A DNA stretch of 16,175 nucleotides, taken from NCBI GenBank assembly GCA_041484845.1, contig JBGPIK010000121.1, positions 1 to 16,175 of the forward strand, in the 5' to 3' direction. Under the pieces are notes generated by a model. That model saw nothing but the letters and a program-made list of their open reading frames with translations. It was not told the origin of the DNA and did no database searches. Shown here one piece after another: positions 6,793 through 15,148 of the stretch (positions are counted from its first letter, which is position 1; every line of letters begins with the position of its first letter). Position numbers and translations under genes: made by a program. This DNA is from JBGPIK01 sp041484845 (GTDB lineage: Bacteria; Desulfobacterota; Binatia; UBA9968).

Positions 6793-7204
6793 TCAATAAG
6801 CCTCGGAGCGCAGATTTTTTAAACTGATCCTTTCAACTGCAGCGGCAGGCGCTTGCCAGGAAAACAGTTCCAGATGAATGATTTGGGCGAGAAGTTCCAC
6901 ACCTTCCACGAGCCGCGGACCGGGGCGACAGAGCTTGTGTCACAATGATGTCCGGGGCGGCTGTAGCCAGTGCTGCGGCGTCGATGGCGTAGAGCCCTTT
7001 GCCGCTCGCCACAGCTTCACGCACCGCGCTGTCGATGTCAGAGCTCGTCGAGCGCTTGGCGTCGATTGCGCTGCGCACGACGACCGGTTTGTGCCTCGCC
7101 TCGGGAGGGTAATCACATTCGTGAGTGACGCCGGCGATCTGCTCACCGAGATTTAAACTGAACAGGATCTCGGTGGCGGCGGGAAGGAATGAGCAGATGC
7201 GCAT
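6793..7204 (-). pseudogene. internally deleted cobalamin-binding protein (BtuF-like)
   Basis: From ATG at 7204 the first ~93 residues (MRICSFLPAATEILFSLNLG, then THECDYPPEARHKPVVV, ending APDIIVTQ) are a clear N-terminus of the COG0614 cobalamin-binding/BtuF-like family. After VTQ the frame becomes nonsense and stops at 6833. In the next frame, starting within a few bases of the break, the DNA encodes LCRPGPRLVEGVELLAQIIH and continues LELF to a stop at 6793-6795, which looks like this family's usual C-terminus. Intact members run about 260-300 residues, so roughly 150-180 internal codons are missing and the join is out of frame. A single deletion explains this. There is no signal peptide and no ribosome binding site. 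It lies 27 bp after the Moco enzyme gene. Confidence 0.8.
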
Positions 7205-7231
7205 GAATCAATTAATTGGAGTTGGACTTGA

Positions 7232-8017
7232 TCACATCCCCGCATACCACTCATAGCCTTGATCTTCCCAATATCCGCCTTTTCCTTGCGCCATCTTTTG
7301 GAAGCTTGCGACGAACTCGAGGGCGCGAATGTACTTGGCCATCTTGTATCCCAACTGATTCTCCAGGCGCAGGCGGAGCGGAGCGCCATGCTCGATTGGG
7401 AGAGGGCGGTCGTTCATTTCGTAGGCAAGAAGGGTTTGCGGATGGACGGCATCTTCCAGATCGATGCTCTCGTAATAATTTTGGCCGTTCTCATCTGTGT
7501 CCATGCAATGAAAAACAACGTATCGCGCGTCCGGCTTTGGCTGCACCCGCTTCATGATTTCCGCCAGCGGAACGCCGCGCCATTTAGCAATGGCGCTCCA
7601 GCCTTCCACGCAATCGTGCCGCGTGATCTGTGTGTGGCTCGGCATGGACTTAAGCTCCGTCAGTGTCAGATCGGCCGGTTCCTGAATTAGTCCGGAGATT
7701 TTGAGACGCCATTGACTCCACTGATTGGCCGCATCCGCGGTATAGTCCATGGTGATGGGTGGCGGGTTGCCGTTGGCTTTGAAATAGCGGGAGATGTCCC
7801 GCTCGTTAAATTCCCGGGCGAGTTTATTTCTGCCGGTGAGAAAGCGTTGCACCCGTTGATTGGCGCCTTCCGCGGATTCGAGCAATGAAACGAATTTTTT
7901 GTTCTGCTGCAGGCCATTGAAAAACTTTTCGCATCCGTACAACAACAATAGCCCCGCGCCCTGAGCCGCGCCGATGAGCAGCTTTCGCCTGGGCTGACTC
8001 ACGCTATGCTTCGCCAT
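7232..8017 (-). CDS. Tat-exported sulfite-oxidase-type molybdopterin enzyme
   Basis: A 261-residue protein of the sulfite oxidase/YedY (MsrP) molybdopterin family, COG2041. The N-terminus has a twin-arginine signal (QPRRKLLIGAAQG, R10-R11) and a hydrophobic stretch ending LLLLYGC, so C29 could be lipidated. The Moco-coordinating cysteine is C136 in RHDCVEGWSAIAKWRG. The ending GYWEDQGYEWYAGM is typical of the family. It probably works in the periplasm, taking electrons from or giving them to the membrane cytochrome encoded just upstream. Sulfite oxidation, methionine sulfoxide reduction or another oxo-transfer are all possible. The start is firm: AGGAGG at 8027-8032 sits nine bases before ATG at 8017. 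The gene overlaps the cytochrome gene by 14 bases, implying translational coupling. Confidence 0.9.
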   Translation of the reverse strand: MAKHSVSQPRRKLLIGAAQGAGLLLLYGCEKFFNGLQQNKKFVSLLESAEGANQRVQRFLTGRNKLAREFNERDISRYFKANGNPPPITMDYTADAANQWSQWRLKISGLIQEPADLTLTELKSMPSHTQITRHDCVEGWSAIAKWRGVPLAEIMKRVQPKPDARYVVFHCMDTDENGQNYYESIDLEDAVHPQTLLAYEMNDRPLPIEHGAPLRLRLENQLGYKMAKYIRALEFVASFQKMAQGKGGYWEDQGYEWYAGM

Positions 8018-9023
8018 CTTTCTTTGCCTCCTTTCCTTCTTGCGCCAAGGCTTCGCCCGCGGGCGCCGGCTCTTGCGGATGTCCGGTCGGTTTGTCCGTC
8101 GAAGCCGGTTCCGGTGAAGCTTGAGTCTCGGCGGCTGCTTGCCGGGTCTCCTGTGACGGGCGCTCTTCTTCGACAGTTGCTACGACCTCCGGTTCGGCTT
8201 GCGACGGCGCCTGGCGCAGCGGAGCTTTTTCTCTGTACCAGCCGGTGAGCATCGAGCGCATGTTGTTCAGCACGCCGGTCGTCGAAACCATGAGAACATG
8301 ACCGACGGTAAATAAGAGAAATGCGAAAGCCAAAATAAAATGAACCGTGCGGGCCGCTTGTCTACCACCAAAAGCTGCTGGAAGCCAATTGAAAGCCACA
8401 TCCAGTTGTGGCGACATCGCCATTCCCGATAACAAGACCGCCGGCGTCACAATGAGAAAAATAGCGGTGTAGGCCATTTTTTGCAGCGGGTTATACTCTC
8501 CCTCTTGAGGCGACTGCCGCCGTAGCCTCAGGTAATAGAAAATCATCGCGGGAATCTTCGCAGCGTCACGTGGCGTTAAGAAAAATTTCCGCAGGTGACC
8601 GTTAAGCATATTAAAGATAATATAAAGCAACCCATTAAGTGCGAACAGCCAAGCAAAAAAGAAATGCCAGCGGCGTCCGCCGGCAAGCCAGAAAAAGCCC
8701 GGAATGGTTATCCAGCTGGGAAAAGCGCGCGCCGTAGGCCCGGCGTCCGTGTCCTGAAGACCGAGCAGGCCGGTCGTGTCGATGCGGTATCCGAAAAGAT
8801 CGGTATACCCGCGCAGATCGCCGTCGTCTTCCTTTGCCGTGATCGACAGAAAAGCATCCTCGGGATCGGTCTTGTCTCCCCAGTGAAGCCGCGGAAAGGC
8901 GTTAAAAATCTGCAAGCCGCTCATGAGCAGAACGGCCAGGGCGACGGCATTGACCCAGTGGGTGAGGCGAGTGATGCGGTTATGACGGTAAACGAGATTT
9001 GCCATTGGGCTGCTTTCAGGCAT
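8004..9023 (-). CDS. membrane b-type cytochrome, partner of the Moco enzyme
   Basis: Prokaryotic cytochrome b561 / formate dehydrogenase gamma-like membrane protein. I take ATG at 9023 (339 residues) because it overlaps the preceding stop as TGATG and has AAAGGAA at 9031-9037; an ATG at 9062 would add 13 residues. Numbering from 9023, candidate heme ligands are H22 (RLTHWVNAV) and H120 (RRWHFFFAW) in the first and second helices, and H228 and H242 (VHFILAFAFLLFTVGH) in the last. Four membrane helices are visible. A long hydrophilic insert (about residues 45-105) follows helix one. The last ~70 residues form a Pro/Glu/Ala-rich tail, longer than usual for the family and without a recognised fold. 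Overlap with the Moco gene supports a quinone-cytochrome-Moco redox chain. Confidence 0.87.
   Translation of the reverse strand: MPESSPMANLVYRHNRITRLTHWVNAVALAVLLMSGLQIFNAFPRLHWGDKTDPEDAFLSITAKEDDGDLRGYTDLFGYRIDTTGLLGLQDTDAGPTARAFPSWITIPGFFWLAGGRRWHFFFAWLFALNGLLYIIFNMLNGHLRKFFLTPRDAAKIPAMIFYYLRLRRQSPQEGEYNPLQKMAYTAIFLIVTPAVLLSGMAMSPQLDVAFNWLPAAFGGRQAARTVHFILAFAFLLFTVGHVLMVSTTGVLNNMRSMLTGWYREKAPLRQAPSQAEPEVVATVEEERPSQETRQAAAETQASPEPASTDKPTGHPQEPAPAGEALAQEGKEAKKDGEA
8027..8032 (-). promoter_or_regulatory. ribosome binding site of the Moco enzyme gene
   Basis: AGGAGG on the minus strand lies nine bases before the ATG at 8017, inside the end of the cytochrome gene. It fixes the start and shows that the 14-base gene overlap is a genuine coupled junction. 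Confidence 0.85.
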
Positions 9024-10360
9024 CAAGCGATTCCTTTGCCCAACTCGGTGGTGCACGGACATTGGTCGGGGAAACGCTCACAGTCGATCTCTACGGGTGC
9101 CGCACGATCCGCTCCCGGTTCTTGTCTGACTTGCTCTCTGAGTCTTTGCGTGATGGACAGCCACACAGCGGCTACTATCAAGATTATCCAGGTTATCCAG
9201 CTCGTGTCCAGAGGCATGGAAACGGCGCTCTGTTGCGCCGGTCGTCTGAGCCAGAGCAGCAAGGCGATAGCGCCCGTCGCTTCGGCGATTCTTGCGGCTA
9301 CGCCGTCGATGACGATTTTAACCGAGGATCGCTGGCTCGGATCGACGGGAATGAAAGCCTGTTCCCAAATCGAACGGTGCACGGATGAACGTAGCCCGCC
9401 CTCGGTAACGCGCAAAACGGAACGGCTGAGGGCGGTTGCCGCGGCGGTTGCAAAAGTCGCGCCGCCGATGAGCGCGAGCGGCAGCACCATCAAGCCGCCA
9501 CGCAGTCCGACGTGGTCCTGGATCCTCGGCGTGGCAAAGAGCTGCAGGAGTAAGGAACTAAAGTTGAGCAGAATGTAAAAATTAGCAAAAAAACCCGTGC
9601 TGCCTTTCATTCCCATTTTGGCGCTGACAGCGGCCGCGTAAAATTGAAAATCGATCAACAAGCCGGCAAGCGCCCCGGTCATCGCTATGAACAGCAAGGT
9701 CAGTGCATAGCGGTCGGCCAGAGGCGCCATAAATCCGCGTCGTTTTTTTTTGTCATCTTTCTTGGCGGCGATGTTCGAAGGAAAACGCTGATGCATATCG
9801 TGCACCAGCGCGATCACTCCTACGAGCAGAAGCGCAGCCAAAAAAATTAGCCATTGCGCTTCCAGATAGGGGGCGAGCGCCTTGGCGATCAGGCCGCCGG
9901 CCAGGCCGCCGGACAAGGTGCCTGCGCCGATTCTACTAAAGGCGCGCGCGGCTTCGCGCCTTTCGGTGTTATTGAAAATGTCGCTCGCCAGAAGCCAGAG
10001 GCTGGCGAAGAGCAGCGCGAAGACGGCAGGGATGAACATGAAAATCGCCAGCAGTAGCGGGTTATCTCCGGGTCGTAAAAGAGGCGCAGCCGCGCCGATG
10101 ATGCCGGCTGCAAGCAGGAAGATACCTAGGCGCGCTCGCCGGGCGCCCCAGATTCTCATCGCCTTGACAAAAATCAGCGCGAGCGGCAGGGATGCGGCGC
10201 CGATGTTTATATAGACTAGCGGCAGTTGCAACAAGCCGCCGCTACCCTGAAAAAAAAGCGCATCGCGGCCGGTCTTGGCGATAATGAATGCCGCCGTGGT
10301 CAATCCAAGGGTAAATGCGGGGAGAGCTATTGAGAGCCGCTGTTGGTCTTGGGGCGCCAT
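9023..10360 (-). CDS. MFS / ADP-ATP-carrier-like (NTP/NDP exchange type) membrane transporter
   Basis: A 445-residue polytopic membrane protein with about ten to twelve hydrophobic helices. The segment RSSVHRSIWEQAFIPVD, continuing PSQRSSVKIVIDG and AARIAEATGA (about residues 327-370), resembles the signature of bacterial Npt/Tlc nucleotide transporter homologues, where a conserved E..(Y/F)IPV and K..ID pattern occurs. Free-living bacteria carry such homologues with no proven nucleotide exchange, so the cargo is unknown. A Lys-rich cytoplasmic loop (AAKKDDKKKRRG) near residue 200 separates the two halves. The C-terminus after the last helix has CERFPDQCPC, an unusual Cys-containing end. The ATG at 10360 lacks a clear Shine-Dalgarno. 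The stop overlaps the cytochrome start by one base (TGATG), and the gene lies 42 bp after the glucosidase gene, so co-transcription with both is likely. Confidence 0.75.
   Translation of the reverse strand: MAPQDQQRLSIALPAFTLGLTTAAFIIAKTGRDALFFQGSGGLLQLPLVYINIGAASLPLALIFVKAMRIWGARRARLGIFLLAAGIIGAAAPLLRPGDNPLLLAIFMFIPAVFALLFASLWLLASDIFNNTERREAARAFSRIGAGTLSGGLAGGLIAKALAPYLEAQWLIFLAALLLVGVIALVHDMHQRFPSNIAAKKDDKKKRRGFMAPLADRYALTLLFIAMTGALAGLLIDFQFYAAAVSAKMGMKGSTGFFANFYILLNFSSLLLQLFATPRIQDHVGLRGGLMVLPLALIGGATFATAAATALSRSVLRVTEGGLRSSVHRSIWEQAFIPVDPSQRSSVKIVIDGVAARIAEATGAIALLLWLRRPAQQSAVSMPLDTSWITWIILIVAAVWLSITQRLREQVRQEPGADRAAPVEIDCERFPDQCPCTTELGKGIA
9031..9037 (-). promoter_or_regulatory. ribosome binding site deciding the cytochrome start
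   Basis: AAAGGAA on the minus strand ends seven bases before the ATG at 9023, and that ATG overlaps the transporter stop as TGATG. This favours the internal start over the upstream ATG at 9062. Confidence 0.6.
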
Positions 10361-10402
10361 GCTTAAGACTTAGATACCCGCGGGCGTGAAAAAGTTTCGG
10401 TT

Positions 10403-13048
10403 TTAGATTTCGCCGCCGTACTGCTGGATCAATTTGGCCACCAATGCGGTCCATCCCGTCTGATGGCTGGCGCCGATGCCGGCGCCATTGTCGCCGTGAA
10501 AATATTCATAAAAAAGTATCAGATCGCGCCAGTAGGGATCGCTGTGAAACTTTTCCGTGCCGCCGTAGACTGGCCGACGCCCAGCAGAATCGCGGGTGAA
10601 GATGCGCATTAACCGCTGCGAGATTTCGCCGGCCACTTGCCAGAGATTCGCCAGTTTGCCCGAGCCCGTGGGGCATTCGACCTGGTAACCGTCGCCGAGA
10701 AAATAGTGAAATTTCTGGAGCGATTCAATGAGCAGAAAATTTACCGGCAACCACACCGGGCCGCGCCAGTTTGAATTGCCGCCGAAGAGACCGCTGTTCG
10801 CTTCCGCCGGTTCGTAGTCGACTCGGTATTCCATGCCGTTCATCGATAAGGTGTAGGGGTGCTCTCTGTGATAGCGTGAAAGAGCGCGGATGCCGTAAGG
10901 GGACAAGAACTCGTCTTCACTCAGCATGTAGCGGAGCACCCGTTTTAGCCGGTGCCGGTTGACCAGGGATAAAAACCGGCGCGGGCCGTCGTCGCTCTCC
11001 ACGGTTTCGATGTGTTCGCCCAATTCCGGTCGATTTTCGATAAACCACTGCATGCGGCGTTTGAATCCGGGCAATGCATCGACGATAACCGGATCTAAAG
11101 TCTCGACGGCGAACAGCGGGATGAGGCCCACCATCGATCGTACCTTCATGGGGACGCGCTTGCCGTTGGGAAGATGCAACACATCGTAGTAAAAACCGTC
11201 CTTTGGCTCCCAAAGCTCAATCCCTTCTCCGCCGATGTCGTTCATGGCCTCGCAAATGTAGACGAAGTGCTCAAAAAATTTGCTGGCGACATCTTCATAG
11301 GCGGTGTTGTCCCGCGCCAGTTCCCCGGCGATGGCGAGCATATTCAAACAGTACATGCCCATCCAGCTGGTGGCGTCGGATTGCTCGATGTAGCCGCCGG
11401 TCGGCAGGGGCTTGCTTCGGTCGAAGACGCCGATGTTGTCCAAACCGAGAAAGCCTCCCTGGAAAACATTGCGCCCTTCGGTGTCCTTGCGATTGATCCA
11501 CCAGGTAAAATTAATCAAAAGCTTATGAAAGACGCGTTCGAGAAAGTTTCGGTCGCCCACGCCGCGCCGCCGCTTCTCGAGTTTGTAGACACGCCAAGCA
11601 GCCCAGGCGTGGACCGGTGGATTAACATCGCTGAAAGCCCATTCATAGGCCGGCAATTGCCCGTTCGGGTGCATGTACCATTCGCGCAACAGCAGAAGGA
11701 GCTGCTCTTTGGCAAAATCCGCATCGACCAGCGCCATGGCGATGCAATGAAAGGCCAGATCCCAGGAAGCGTACCAGGGATATTCCCATTTGTCGGGCAT
11801 CGAAATCACGTCGGCATTGTACAAATGCAGCCAATCCTTATTGCGTCCTTGCCAACGCTCCTGGGGCGGTTCAGGGCTCGCCGGATCTCCTTTCAACCAC
11901 CGCCCCACTTCATAGCGATAATATTGCTTGCTCCAGAGCAGACCGGCCAGAGCTTGACGCATGACGTTCTTGCGGTCTGCGCTGACTGTCTCCGGGATAA
12001 TTGAAGCGTAAAATTCTTCCGCTTCCTTTTTCCGTTCGGCGAATTTGATCTCAAAGTCGTCCTCGGTGGGGTTGCGCTGCAAGATCTCTCTGTCGCTCAG
12101 GCGCATGCGAATTGAAAAAGTCTGGCCGGGCGCTACCGTGCTTTTGTAGTGAAGCGCTGATTTAGTGCCCGACCCCGCCGGCTTGACGGCGTCATGCTTT
12201 CCCGCGACGATGAAGTCATTGATGCCGTCCTTGACGTATAACTCGACATTCTCGCTGCCGAAGACCCGGCGGCCGTTGGTCTCATTGTCGGTCAACAATA
12301 CTTCCGGCGATCCGCTCCAGTAGAACCAGCGGTCGCCGTAATAGTGATGGTAAATTTGAATGTTGGGAATGGAACTGGAGGTGTCGCGCCGCAGCCGCGG
12401 CCGCCTCTCGTCAGACCCCCAGGACCACGTATTGCGAAACCAGAGAGTCGGTACTAGATGCAATTCCGCCGCCTCGGAACCCCGATTGATCGCGTCAACG
12501 CGAATCAAAATATCATCCGGCCCGGCCTTGGCGTATTCGATAAACACGTCGAAATAACGGTTATCGTCGAAGACGCCGGTATCGATCAGCTCAAATTCAA
12601 GGTCCTGTTGGCTGCGCCGGAGGTTCTCTTGCACTAAGCGGGCGTACGGAAATTCTCCCTGAGGGTACTTGTAAAGAAATTTCATGTACGAGTGGGTCGG
12701 CGTGGAGTCGAGATAAAAATAATACTCCTTCACGTCTTCAGCGTGATTGCCCTCATGGCCGGTGAGACCGAACAGTCGCTCTTTGAGCACCGGATCCTTG
12801 CCGTTCCAGAGTGACAGCGCAAAGCAAATGTACTGATGGCGGTCCGATATCCCGCCGATGCCGTCCTCGCCCCAACGGTACGCGCGGCTGCGCGCATGAT
12901 CATGGGTGAAATATTCCCAGGGGGTGCCGAAGGGGCTATAATCCTCGCGCACGGTACCCCACTGCCGTTCGGATAGGTAGGGCCCCCAACGTTTCCAGTT
13001 TGCCTTGCGCTCCCGGTCTTCCTCGAGTCTTTGCTCTTCTTGGGTCAC
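10403..13048 (-). CDS. GH63-type glucosidase (MGH1-like glycoside hydrolase)
   Basis: An 881-residue protein matching the large bacterial glucosidases of the GH63/mannosyl-oligosaccharide-glucosidase type, with an (alpha/alpha)6 barrel C-terminal to a beta-rich N-terminal domain. The N-terminus (RWGPYLSERQWGTVREDYSP and the following HDHARSRAYRWGEDG) is characteristic. Candidate catalytic residues are D474 in YEWAFSDVNPPVHAWA as general acid and E848 in LFYEYFHGDNG as general base; these are assigned by analogy, not alignment. The last motif SHQTGWTALVAKLI is also typical. There is no signal peptide, so it is cytoplasmic and probably acts on glucosyl-glycerate, mannosyl-glycerate or similar alpha-glucosides or compatible solutes. 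The start is GTG at 13048 with GGGAG at 13056-13060, seven bases away. It heads the minus-strand gene series. Confidence 0.85.
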   Translation of the reverse strand: MTQEEQRLEEDRERKANWKRWGPYLSERQWGTVREDYSPFGTPWEYFTHDHARSRAYRWGEDGIGGISDRHQYICFALSLWNGKDPVLKERLFGLTGHEGNHAEDVKEYYFYLDSTPTHSYMKFLYKYPQGEFPYARLVQENLRRSQQDLEFELIDTGVFDDNRYFDVFIEYAKAGPDDILIRVDAINRGSEAAELHLVPTLWFRNTWSWGSDERRPRLRRDTSSSIPNIQIYHHYYGDRWFYWSGSPEVLLTDNETNGRRVFGSENVELYVKDGINDFIVAGKHDAVKPAGSGTKSALHYKSTVAPGQTFSIRMRLSDREILQRNPTEDDFEIKFAERKKEAEEFYASIIPETVSADRKNVMRQALAGLLWSKQYYRYEVGRWLKGDPASPEPPQERWQGRNKDWLHLYNADVISMPDKWEYPWYASWDLAFHCIAMALVDADFAKEQLLLLLREWYMHPNGQLPAYEWAFSDVNPPVHAWAAWRVYKLEKRRRGVGDRNFLERVFHKLLINFTWWINRKDTEGRNVFQGGFLGLDNIGVFDRSKPLPTGGYIEQSDATSWMGMYCLNMLAIAGELARDNTAYEDVASKFFEHFVYICEAMNDIGGEGIELWEPKDGFYYDVLHLPNGKRVPMKVRSMVGLIPLFAVETLDPVIVDALPGFKRRMQWFIENRPELGEHIETVESDDGPRRFLSLVNRHRLKRVLRYMLSEDEFLSPYGIRALSRYHREHPYTLSMNGMEYRVDYEPAEANSGLFGGNSNWRGPVWLPVNFLLIESLQKFHYFLGDGYQVECPTGSGKLANLWQVAGEISQRLMRIFTRDSAGRRPVYGGTEKFHSDPYWRDLILFYEYFHGDNGAGIGASHQTGWTALVAKLIQQYGGEI

Positions 13049-13415
13049 GGCGCTGCTCCCGAAACTGCACTATAGCACTTATACTCTTTTCAGCCGAAGC
13101 GGATTGTATTTTTGGCGAAGATCTTTTCAACACCGGCGATCACGAGTGGCGTGTCAAACGCGCGTGCCTTGACCGAGAATGAAACCCATGGGCGCCCTTG
13201 CTTAACCTTAAGCGCGACAATAGAATTTCTACCAATATACCAATACATGCGCTGCTGGCATGCGTTTAAGGGCAGAAAGCTGTGTATCGGCAGCGGACAC
13301 TCCAGCCTTGAGCCGAGCTTAATAGCGTAGGGCAAGTTTGCATGGGGACGCTCGATGTCGAAGAGACTAGCCGTGCTGAAAGCCGCATTGGCGGGATAAT
13401 CGGGAGGGAGGTATC
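13049..13415. other. divergent gap before the glucosidase and GFA genes
   Basis: This 367-bp gap lies between the divergent glucosidase and GFA-family genes and must hold both promoters. I could not identify clear -35/-10 boxes. On the minus strand a TTG at 13335 opens an 81-codon frame ending at 13090 (peptide ending VIAGVEKIFAKNTIRFG) with protein-like composition. It has no Shine-Dalgarno and no family I recognise, so I do not call it a gene; it may be the decayed end of one. Confidence 0.4.
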
Positions 13416-13820
13416 ATGTCGGAACAAGCGCTGCGAGGAAGTTGCCTTTGCCGGTCGGTTCGTTATGAAATTCGGCCGCCGTTTCTAAAATTTATTCACT
13501 GTTATTGCTCGCGTTGTCGAAAAGCCACTGGAGGCGTACGCGCGACGAATATCGCGGTGGTTCCCGCTCAGTTTCGTTGGACGGAGGGGGAGGAACGGAT
13601 CTTGCGCTACGATCTGCCCGAGGCAAGAAGTTTTGCGCGGCAAGTTTGTCGCCGTTGCCATTGCCCCGTGCCCCATCTGTCGCGCAATCGCGAACAGGTT
13701 ATCATACCTGCAGGAACGCTCGACGATCAACCATCGACCAGACCTTCGGCTCATCGCCAATGGAGCAGCCGTGTCAGCTGGGTTGAGGTCAATGAGTCCG
13801 ACCTGCCGTGTTCGGACTAA
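13416..13820 (+). CDS. GFA-family zinc-binding protein
   Basis: A 134-residue protein of the glutathione-dependent formaldehyde-activating (Gfa, Mss4-like) fold. All zinc-site cysteines are present: C10 and C12 (GSCLC), C29, C31 and C34 (HCYCSRC), and C78 and C81 (VCRRC), with an extra C83. In most relatives the last CxxC is followed by Gly and a Ser-Pro turn; here it reads CHCPVPHLSR, a small deviation. The final PAGTLDDQPSTRP matches the family's PAG-LDD-P ending. Catalytic formaldehyde-glutathione activity is known only for few members; most are of unknown function, so I do not assign a reaction. The start is supported by overlapping GGAGG sites (13403-13411). It is followed after 116 bp by the helicase gene on the same strand. 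Confidence 0.87.
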   Translation: MSEQALRGSCLCRSVRYEIRPPFLKFIHCYCSRCRKATGGVRATNIAVVPAQFRWTEGEERILRYDLPEARSFARQVCRRCHCPVPHLSRNREQVIIPAGTLDDQPSTRPSAHRQWSSRVSWVEVNESDLPCSD

Positions 13821-13901
13821 TGATACATTAACGGGTTCACGTCTCCCGTGACCCTGACAAACAAAGGTGATACCATCCGTACACGCGTGCTCTGTTTTCG
13901 T

Positions 13902-13931
13902 TTGAGAAGCTAGCCGACTCGTGTTTATAAG
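13902..13931 (+). promoter_or_regulatory. possible sigma-70-like promoter, near-leaderless
   Basis: TTGAGA (13902-13907) and TATAAG (13926-13931), separated by 18 bases, resemble -35 and -10 boxes. Transcription would begin close to the helicase ATG at 13937, giving an mRNA with almost no leader, which would fit the poor Shine-Dalgarno there. It is also possible that the match is chance. Confidence 0.25.
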
Positions 13932-13936
13932 AGATC

Positions 13937-15148
13937 ATGCCATTTTCTAAACTCGGACTTTCGCCTAAAGTTTTGGACGGTGTGCTTGCCGCAGGGTACA
14001 CCGATCCCACGCCGATCCAACTGCGCGCCATTCCCCTCGTCTTGCAGGGGCGCGACCTCATCGGCGCGGCGCAAACCGGAACCGGTAAGACCGCGGCGTT
14101 TGCATTGCCCTTGATCTCGCGACTGGGTCAGCGCGGCGCGTTGCGCGCGCTCATTCTTGAGCCCACACGGGAGCTCGCGGCTCAAGTTGAAACCGCGATT
14201 CACGACTACGCGCGGTTTACCTCGCTGCGCACGGTCGTGATATTTGGCGGCACCGGCTACGGACGTCAAGATCAGGCGCTGCGTCAAGGCGCCGACATTG
14301 TCGTTGCGACTCCGGGCCGCCTGTTGGATCAGATTCAACGCGGCATGCTGCGGCTTAACCAGATTGAGATTCTGGTTTTGGACGAAGCGGACCGCATGTT
14401 GGACATGGGCTTTCTTCCCGATGTGCGCCGCATCATTGAACGCTGCCCGCGCACGCGCCAGACCATGCTCTTCTCCGCCACTCTACCTCCGGAAATCGAG
14501 CAGCTTTGCAAGTGGGCTCTGCGCAATCCGGAGACCGTCGAAATCGGCCAGCGCCGTTCTCCCGCCGATACCGTGACGCATGCTTTATACCCTGTGGATA
14601 TAGGCCAGAAGCAGGATCTCTTGGAGGAGTTGCTGCGGCGCACCGACTACGATCAGGTGCTCATTTTCTGTCGGACCAAGAACGGCGCGGACCGTGTCGC
14701 GCGCAAACTGCAGCAGCAAGGCCACGCGGTTGCCGTGCTGCATTCCAGCCGCACGCAGCCCGAGCGCGAGCGCGCATTAAAGGGGTTTCGCGACGGGCGC
14801 TATGAAGTGATGGTCGCGACCGACATTGCCGCGCGCGGCATCGATGTCGAACAGATCAGCCACGTAATCAATTTTGATGTGCCGCACCATCCTGAAGACT
14901 ACGTCCACCGCATCGGTCGGACGGGACGCGCGCAAAGTGTCGGCGATGCGTTTACAATCATGACCGGTGAGGATGTTCAGGAGGTTGCCGCCATCGAACG
15001 ATTTATCGGTCAAAAGATTCCGCGCGTAAAGCTGGACGGATTCAATTATTCGTACACGCGTCTGCTCGATCCGAATCCAAAACCTATTTTTGGCGGCGGC
15101 CGTTCTCCGGGTAAACGCTCGTTCGGCTACGGCAGACGACGGCGCTGA
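13937..15148 (+). CDS. DEAD-box ATP-dependent RNA helicase (RhlE-like)
   Basis: A 403-residue superfamily 2 helicase with every DEAD-box motif in order. The Q motif is at TPIQ (25-28), motif I AQTGTGKT at 45-52, Ia PTREL at 76-80, Ib TPGR at 125-128, II DEAD at 149-152 and III SAT at 180-182. Motif IV is IFCRTKNG near 243, V is ATDIAARGID around 294-303, and VI HRIGRTGR at 324-331. After the core there is only a short Gly/Arg-rich basic tail (GGGRSPGKRSFGYGRRRR), as in small RhlE/CshA-type enzymes that remodel rRNA or structured mRNA. It acts in the cytoplasm. The ATG at 13937 has only a weak AAGAGA upstream, and the start is supported mainly by the family N-terminus (FSKLGLSPKVLDGVLAAGY). 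Confidence 0.95.
   Translation: MPFSKLGLSPKVLDGVLAAGYTDPTPIQLRAIPLVLQGRDLIGAAQTGTGKTAAFALPLISRLGQRGALRALILEPTRELAAQVETAIHDYARFTSLRTVVIFGGTGYGRQDQALRQGADIVVATPGRLLDQIQRGMLRLNQIEILVLDEADRMLDMGFLPDVRRIIERCPRTRQTMLFSATLPPEIEQLCKWALRNPETVEIGQRRSPADTVTHALYPVDIGQKQDLLEELLRRTDYDQVLIFCRTKNGADRVARKLQQQGHAVAVLHSSRTQPERERALKGFRDGRYEVMVATDIAARGIDVEQISHVINFDVPHHPEDYVHRIGRTGRAQSVGDAFTIMTGEDVQEVAAIERFIGQKIPRVKLDGFNYSYTRLLDPNPKPIFGGGRSPGKRSFGYGRRRR

Noticed and set aside
8595..9578. A 327-codon plus-strand open frame
   Set aside because: It is antisense to both the cytochrome and transporter genes, whose heme and membrane motifs are clear; its translation is Ser/Arg/Lys-rich without recognisable domains.
11174..12004. 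A 276-codon plus-strand open frame
   Set aside because: Antisense shadow of the GH63-type glucosidase, whose frame is intact and motif-rich.
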